A stretch of 9,353 nucleotides of DNA from Peptococcaceae bacterium. GTDB lineage: Bacteria; Bacillota; Peptococcia; DRI-13; UBA5745. The translations under genes and the position numbers were made by a program. Location of the stretch: assembly GCA_031264885.1 (NCBI GenBank), contig JAISDM010000046.1:1-9353 (forward strand), in the 5' to 3' direction. Below, piece after piece: positions 5,816-9,353 of this stretch (positions are counted from its first letter, which is position 1; every line of letters begins with the position of its first letter). Under the pieces are notes generated by a model. It worked only from the letters and a program-made list of their open reading frames with translations. It ran no database searches and was not told where the DNA came from.

Positions 5816-6868
5816 CTATTCCCCGCGCGCCCAAATCAACTGTCCGCAAGCCCCGCCGATATCCGCGCCCTTCCTCTCCCGGACGGCCGCGGGGATCCCC
5901 CGCTCCGCCAGAATCCTGCGGAAATCCTCCACCCTTGCCGCGTCCGGCGCGGCATAGGGATGAGCCGCGGATTCATTGACAGGAATCAAATTCACGTTGC
6001 AGAATATTCCGTCCAAAAGCGCCGCCAGCTCCAGCCCGTGACCCGCGCCGTCATTCAAGCCGCGGATCAGGACATATTCAAAGGTCACCCGGCGCCGGAG
6101 CGCCCGGATGTAATCCCGGCAAGCGTCCAGCAGCGCTTTCAGCGGCCACCGCCGGGCGGCCGGCATGATTTGGCCGCGAAGGGCGTCGTTGGGCGCGTGC
6201 AAAGACACAGCCAGCACAATGTCCAATCCTTCCCGCGCCAAACGCCTGATCTGCTCCGGCAATCCACAGGTAGACACCGTCAACCTCCGAATCCCGATAT
6301 TTTGACCGTCCCGGTGATTCAGCAGACGAATGCTCCTGACCACCGCCTCATAATTCAACAAAGGCTCCCCCATTCCCATAAAAACCACGTTGCCGATCTT
6401 AAAATCCGGATCGTGTACCCTCTGAAACCGGGTAATGTCCAACACCTGCCCCAGGATTTCCCCCGCCGACAGATCCCGCGTCCATCCCATTCTGCCCGTG
6501 GCGCAGAACGCGCAGCCCATGCCGCATCCCACCTGGGAAGAGACGCATAAAGTCTTCCGGTTCCTGGTATAATCGCCCTGATGATCCATCAAAACCGCTT
6601 CTATGCCCAATTCGTCCCACAGCTCCAAAGTGAATTTCACCGTGCCGTCCCGGCTCTCCCTCCGGCTGTCAATCCGAAGCGGCTGGACGGGAAAGATTTC
6701 GCCCAATCGCTTCCTCAGATCCAAAGGCAAGTCCGTCAGCCGGCTCCAATCCTCCGCGCACCGCTGATGAAAGCCCCTGAAAATCTGCGTCCCCCGGTAA
6801 GGCTTCTGCCCGTACTCCGCCAAAACCTCAGCCCATTCCTCCGGAAACAACCCCCTGATCTCCGCCAT
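5816..6868 (-). CDS. rlmN: Dual-specificity 23S rRNA/tRNA adenine-C2 methyltransferase
   Basis: RlmN is a radical SAM enzyme that adds a methyl group to C2 of A2503 in 23S rRNA and A37 in some tRNAs, tuning the peptidyl-transferase tunnel and decoding accuracy. The 350-residue protein has an N-terminal helical domain with the usual KPYRGTQIF (22-30). The radical SAM core carries the 4Fe-4S cysteines C115, C119 and C122. The two catalytic cysteines are C108 (LCVSSQVGC) and the methyl-carrying C341 (ACGQL), spaced as in E. coli RlmN. FMGMGEPLLNY (163-173) and STCG (199-202) are SAM-site motifs. The start is uncertain: ATG 6868 is chosen by homology-like N-terminus, but TTG 6871 sits at a better distance (8 nt) from a weak GGGGGG. 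A hairpin repeat lies just upstream. It is 26 nt ahead of the phosphatase gene. Confidence 0.96.
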   Translation of the reverse strand: MAEIRGLFPEEWAEVLAEYGQKPYRGTQIFRGFHQRCAEDWSRLTDLPLDLRKRLGEIFPVQPLRIDSRRESRDGTVKFTLELWDELGIEAVLMDHQGDYTRNRKTLCVSSQVGCGMGCAFCATGRMGWTRDLSAGEILGQVLDITRFQRVHDPDFKIGNVVFMGMGEPLLNYEAVVRSIRLLNHRDGQNIGIRRLTVSTCGLPEQIRRLAREGLDIVLAVSLHAPNDALRGQIMPAARRWPLKALLDACRDYIRALRRRVTFEYVLIRGLNDGAGHGLELAALLDGIFCNVNLIPVNESAAHPYAAPDAARVEDFRRILAERGIPAAVRERKGADIGGACGQLIWARGE

Positions 6869-6890
6869 CAAACGTCACACCCCCCGGGCA

Positions 6891-6936
6891 GTCCCAGGCG
6901 GCAGAATGCCGCCCCTACGACACCGTGAACGATACG
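6891..6936 (+). repeat. Short hairpin repeat just upstream of rlmN
   Basis: A copy of the short hairpin family with 7-bp arms (6897-6903 GGCGGCA and 6907-6913 TGCCGCC) and loop GAA, followed by CCTAC and a tail CACCGTGAACGATACG. The tail matches that of the copy at 3083-3125 (GCCGTGAATAATGCG) with few changes, so the repeat unit is longer than its stem. The stem would lie 28-45 nt before the rlmN start in the mRNA. Confidence 0.8.
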
Positions 6937-6959
6937 ATTTCTGTTTTTTCGCGCCATGC

Positions 6960-7133
6960 CCCGGTGAAGGAGGAGATATTGCCCGATTAGGCGGAGCGTT
7001 TTAGAATTTCTAGGCGAGATTTGCGTCCGCAAAAGCCACTGTTTGAGCGGAGCGAGTTTGGCTTTTGCAGCAAATCGAGCCGTAGAAATTCAAAACGCGG
7101 AGACGTAAGGGCAATATCTCCTCCTTTACCGGG
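6960..7133. repeat. Long near-symmetrical hairpin element, full copy
   Basis: The element is one nested inverted repeat. Outer arms 6960-6984 and 7109-7133 pair over 25 bp with one G.U-type mismatch (CCGGTGAAGGAGGAG and its complement). Middle arms 6996-7024 and 7070-7098 pair over about 29 nt with small bulges (GAATTTCTA is the core). Inner arms 7029-7038 and 7059-7068 (GCAAAAGCCA) pair perfectly around a 20-nt apical loop. Neither strand has a T-run after it, and no target-site duplication is evident. It fills the gap between rsmB and rlmN, together with the short repeat at 6891-6936. Its plus strand encodes LFERSEF, a peptide I recall from spurious predicted proteins in gut Firmicutes, which suggests a widespread repeat. 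MITE-like or REP-like origin is inference. Confidence 0.9.
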
Positions 7134-7173
7134 TGTTTCGCCGCAAACCGCGAATCAAAGCCCCCTATACGCG

Positions 7174-8466
7174 TCACACCCTCCGGACTCCCGCCAGGAA
7201 GAACCCCTCCATCCCATCCCGGAAAGGCAAGTACTGCACAGGCTCCAAAAACATCTCCATATCCGCCCTTTCCCGACAAACCGACTCCACCAGCCGAATG
7301 TTCTCCTCCGGCTCCAATGTGCATGTGCTGTATATTAAACGCCCCCCCGGCTTCAAGCAGTCCACAGCCCGATGGAACAATTTCCGCTGAAGCCCGGCCA
7401 GAGCCTGAATATCCCTCTCCTTCTTCCTCCAGCGGGCGTCCGCCCGCCTTCTCAGCACCCCCAGCCCGGAACAGGGCGCGTCCAGCAGAATCCCGTCAAA
7501 TATCCCCTGTTCCCCGGGAGAAATCAGCGTCCCATCCCCCGTCCGGCTCTCCACGCAAGTGACCCCCAAACGCGCCATGGCGCTTTGAATCAGCCTCACC
7601 CGATGGGGATGAACATCCATCGCCAATATGCCGCCCCGGTTCTCCATCAATTGCGCCAGATGCCCCGTCTTGCCCCCAGGAGCGGCGCATACGTCCAATA
7701 CCCGGTCCCCCGGCTTCGGCGCCAGCGCCCTGGCAGCCAGCATGGAAGTCAGATCCTGCACCGCAAACCAGCCGTCCCGATAAGACCCCAGCCGCGGGAT
7801 CGGCGGTCCCAGCTTTAATTCCAGCGCCTCCGGCAGCACCTCACTGACAGCCGCCCCGCAGCCTTCCGACTCCAGCCGCCGAAGCAGTTCCCCGGGCTCA
7901 CAGCGCAGCGTGTTGGCGCGGATCCACAATTCGGCAGGCTTATTATTGAACTCACAGAGGCTTCGGGCGTCCTCCTCCCCATACCGGCGGATCCACCGTT
8001 CCAGCATCCATTGAGGATGAGAATACATCACGGATAAATATTTCGCCGGATCCTCCCGGTCAGGCCAGGAGACCTGCTCCGGCCGCCGGAGATAATTGCG
8101 CAGCACCCCGTTGGCCAGCGCGGCCACCCCGGAATGGAAACGCCTCTTTGCCAGATTCACCGTCTCGTTCACCACGGCCCTGGGCGGCACCCGATCCATA
8201 TGGAACAGCTGATAAAAAGCCGTCCGCAGCAATATCCTCGGCCCGGCTCTCAGCTGCCCGACCCCCGTCAGCATATGGTCGATGGCCCAATCCAGCTTGA
8301 GCCGGTACTTGACCGTCCCATAAACCAGCTCCGTCATGAAAGCCCTGTCTCTGGGATCCAGGGAATCCCCCGCTTCATCCAGGTATTGATCCAGCGCCAG
8401 ATTGGCGTAAGCCCCTTCCTCTATTCGATTCAACACATCATAAGCCCCGTCTCTGGCCGTCGTCAT
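7174..8466 (-). CDS. rsmB: 16S rRNA cytosine-967 C5-methyltransferase
   Basis: RsmB (Sun/Fmu) methylates C5 of C967 in 16S rRNA using SAM. The 430-residue protein has an N-terminal NusB-like RNA-binding domain (about 1-140, with FMTELVYGTVKYR and VPPRAVVNETVNLAK). The catalytic domain has SAM motif I VLDVCAAPGGKTGHLA (257-272), motif IV DAPCSGLGVLRR (329-340, C332) and motif VI YSTCTLEPEEN (379-389) with nucleophile C382. Length is normal. The final segment reads DGMEGFFLAGV rather than the common TDGFFIA, a mild divergence. ATG 8466 shares one base with the stop of the upstream protease gene (TGATG), and AGGAGAAGGA precedes it, so translation is coupled. In related Firmicutes, rsmB often follows def, fmt and a yugP-like gene. 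Confidence 0.97.
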   Translation of the reverse strand: MTTARDGAYDVLNRIEEGAYANLALDQYLDEAGDSLDPRDRAFMTELVYGTVKYRLKLDWAIDHMLTGVGQLRAGPRILLRTAFYQLFHMDRVPPRAVVNETVNLAKRRFHSGVAALANGVLRNYLRRPEQVSWPDREDPAKYLSVMYSHPQWMLERWIRRYGEEDARSLCEFNNKPAELWIRANTLRCEPGELLRRLESEGCGAAVSEVLPEALELKLGPPIPRLGSYRDGWFAVQDLTSMLAARALAPKPGDRVLDVCAAPGGKTGHLAQLMENRGGILAMDVHPHRVRLIQSAMARLGVTCVESRTGDGTLISPGEQGIFDGILLDAPCSGLGVLRRRADARWRKKERDIQALAGLQRKLFHRAVDCLKPGGRLIYSTCTLEPEENIRLVESVCRERADMEMFLEPVQYLPFRDGMEGFFLAGVRRV

Positions 8467-9152
8467 CAGTTCCTTCTCCTGCGCCCCCCGAAGAGCAATA
8501 GCAGCCTCAAAAGCTGTAAGAGACTCATCATCAAAGCGGCCACATAGGTCAGTGCCGCCGCCCTCAGCACGGAAGAAGCCCCCGGAATCTCCTCCCTGCC
8601 GAGCATCCCATAACCCTCCAGCATCACCATCGCCCTTCTGGACGCGTCAAATTCCACCGGCAGCGTCACCAGCTGAAAGATCACAACCCCCGCGAACAGC
8701 GCGATGCCCACATGCACCAAAAATATGCTGAAAAACATTCCGAGGATACAAAGAGGCAGCGCCAGCGTGGATCCGAACCGGGCGACAGGCACAATGGCGG
8801 AACGCACCGCCAGCGGCGGATAATGCTCCTTATGCTGAACCGCGTGACCGGTCTCGTGAGCCGCCACAGCCAAAGACGCCAGGGATGTCCCGTGATACAC
8901 CTCGCCGGACAAAAATAATTTTTTGTTCCCGGGATCATAGTGATCCGACAGGGTCCCCTGAACGGCGTGGACGGACACATCCGTAATCCCGTTTTTTTCG
9001 AGCAGCTCCCGGGCGGCGGCGGCGCCTGTCGTCCCCTTGACCGAGGCCACCTTCAGATAACGGGCGAAAGCAGACTTCACCCTGGCCTGAGCGTACATAG
9101 CGATGATCATCCCGGGGATCAGCAGCAGCATCGTCCAGTCATAATAATACAC
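8466..9152 (-). CDS. YugP-type membrane zinc metallopeptidase
   Basis: A membrane-embedded zinc peptidase of the YugP/DUF2227-like group of neutral zinc metallopeptidases; its substrate is unknown. The 228-residue protein has an N-terminal membrane helix (about 6-20), then a soluble zincin segment with VSVHAVQGTLSDHYDP (59-74) and AAHETGHAVQH (97-107). Zinc ligands are H99 and H103 with catalytic E100, and E167 in LPVEFDAS is a candidate third ligand. Hydrophobic helices follow at about 127-165 and 195-222, and the protein ends in a basic tail (RRRR). The start is GTG 9152, with AAAGGAG 9 nt upstream. It overlaps rsmB by one base. I am confident of the family but not of the exact family number. 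The gene may be the first of the visible run; its upstream gap holds a repeat. Confidence 0.92.
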   Translation of the reverse strand: MYYYDWTMLLLIPGMIIAMYAQARVKSAFARYLKVASVKGTTGAAAARELLEKNGITDVSVHAVQGTLSDHYDPGNKKLFLSGEVYHGTSLASLAVAAHETGHAVQHKEHYPPLAVRSAIVPVARFGSTLALPLCILGMFFSIFLVHVGIALFAGVVIFQLVTLPVEFDASRRAMVMLEGYGMLGREEIPGASSVLRAAALTYVAALMMSLLQLLRLLLLFGGRRRRN

Positions 9153-9161
9153 CCGATCACA

Positions 9162-9168
9162 CTCCTTT
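9162..9168 (-). promoter_or_regulatory. Shine-Dalgarno site supporting the GTG start of the yugP-like gene
   Basis: AAAGGAG on the minus strand, 9 nt before GTG 9152. No convincing -35/-10 pair is visible between this site and the repeat at 9212, so a promoter probably lies further upstream, outside the window. Confidence 0.6.
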
Positions 9169-9211
9169 CCTTACAATTCACAAAAAGCCCTGCCGCAGTT
9201 TGACCCGGCGC

Positions 9212-9348
9212 CCGGTGGAGGGGGAGGATGCCGGCGATTAGGCGGAGCGTTTTAGAATTTCTAGGCGAAATTTGCGTCCGCAAAAGCCACTGTTTGAGCG
9301 GAGCGAGTTTGGCTTTTGCATAAGGGCAATATCTCCTCCTTCACCGGG
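9212..9348. repeat. Long hairpin element, second copy with one arm deleted
   Basis: Same orientation as the copy at 6960-7133. Bases 9236-9320 match 6985-7069 at 84 of 85 positions, and 9321-9348 match 7106-7133 at 27 of 28. The 36 bases that form most of the right middle arm in the full copy (7070-7105) are missing, so the middle stem cannot form here while the inner 10-bp stem (9280-9289 with 9310-9319) remains. The left outer arm is also diverged (GGTGGAGGGGGAGGATGCC). It lies 59 bp upstream of the yugP-like start and runs almost to the window end. Confidence 0.9.
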
Positions 9349-9353
9349 GGGTT

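Noticed and set aside
5790..5849. TTG start at 5849 adding 20 residues to the phosphatase
   Set aside because: It overlaps rlmN and precedes the family-typical N-terminus, and ATG 5789 has a suitable ribosome site.
6960..7133. Long hairpin as an intrinsic transcription terminator
   Set aside because: No T-run follows the stem on either strand and the stem is far longer than usual. Effects on the transcript are possible but not by the standard mechanism.
6950..7145. Target-site duplication flanking the long hairpin
   Set aside because: Flanks CGCGCCATGCC and TGTTTCGCCGC share no convincing direct repeat.
7010..7338. Frames encoding LFERSEF (plus) and SQTRSAQTVAF (minus) across the long hairpin
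   Set aside because: These are translations of the repeat itself that run on into rsmB antisense or out of frame. They are useful as a tag for the repeat but are not genes.
1..9353. New defence, toxin-antitoxin or mobile-element protein system
   Set aside because: All full-length proteins belong to well-known housekeeping families, except the 39-residue one, and no transposase, nuclease or reverse transcriptase is present.

Overview
The window carries a stretch of housekeeping chromosome from a GC-rich, Gram-positive, low-oxygen type bacterium, most likely class Clostridia (Firmicutes/Bacillota). The evidence is the gene order rsmB-rlmN-stp-prkC-rsgA-thiN, a PASTA-domain Ser/Thr kinase paired with a PP2C phosphatase, strong AAGGAGG ribosome binding sites, and an aspartate-semialdehyde dehydrogenase of the type I associate with Clostridia and archaea. 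I cannot place it to genus.

Every gene I can support reads on the minus strand, so transcription runs from high to low coordinates: a YugP-like membrane zinc metalloprotease (9152-8466), rsmB (8466-7174), rlmN (6868-5816), a PP2C phosphatase (5789-5082), a PrkC-type kinase (5048-3411), rsgA (3016-2138), thiN (2135-1455), a 39-residue unknown protein (1419-1300) and asd (1228-152). Most junctions are very tight (1-nt overlap, or 2 to about 70 nt). The exceptions are three gaps: 1-151, 3017-3410 and 6869-7173. These gaps, plus the stretch upstream of yugP (9153-9353), are where the repeats lie.

The genes form a translation and growth-control neighbourhood. RsmB and RlmN methylate rRNA, RsgA is a late 30S assembly GTPase, and the kinase/phosphatase pair senses cell-wall state. 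In relatives this pair controls growth, dormancy and translation factors. ThiN makes thiamine diphosphate. Asd supplies aspartate semialdehyde for lysine, threonine, methionine and diaminopimelate. The rpe gene that usually sits between rsgA and thiN is absent, and a tiny helical protein occupies the downstream position where Bacillus has spoVM.

The unusual content is intergenic. A 174-bp near-complete inverted repeat (6960-7133) can fold into one long hairpin, and a second copy (9212-9348) in the same orientation lacks exactly most of one arm. A second family of short hairpins ending in CCGCCCCTAC occurs at least six times, twice as head-to-head pairs. A perfect 29-bp inverted repeat lies at 3279-3357 and a perfect 22-bp palindrome at 3204-3225. 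No transposase, CRISPR array, tRNA, rRNA or defence gene is visible. The possible novelty here is the repeat families, not a new protein system.
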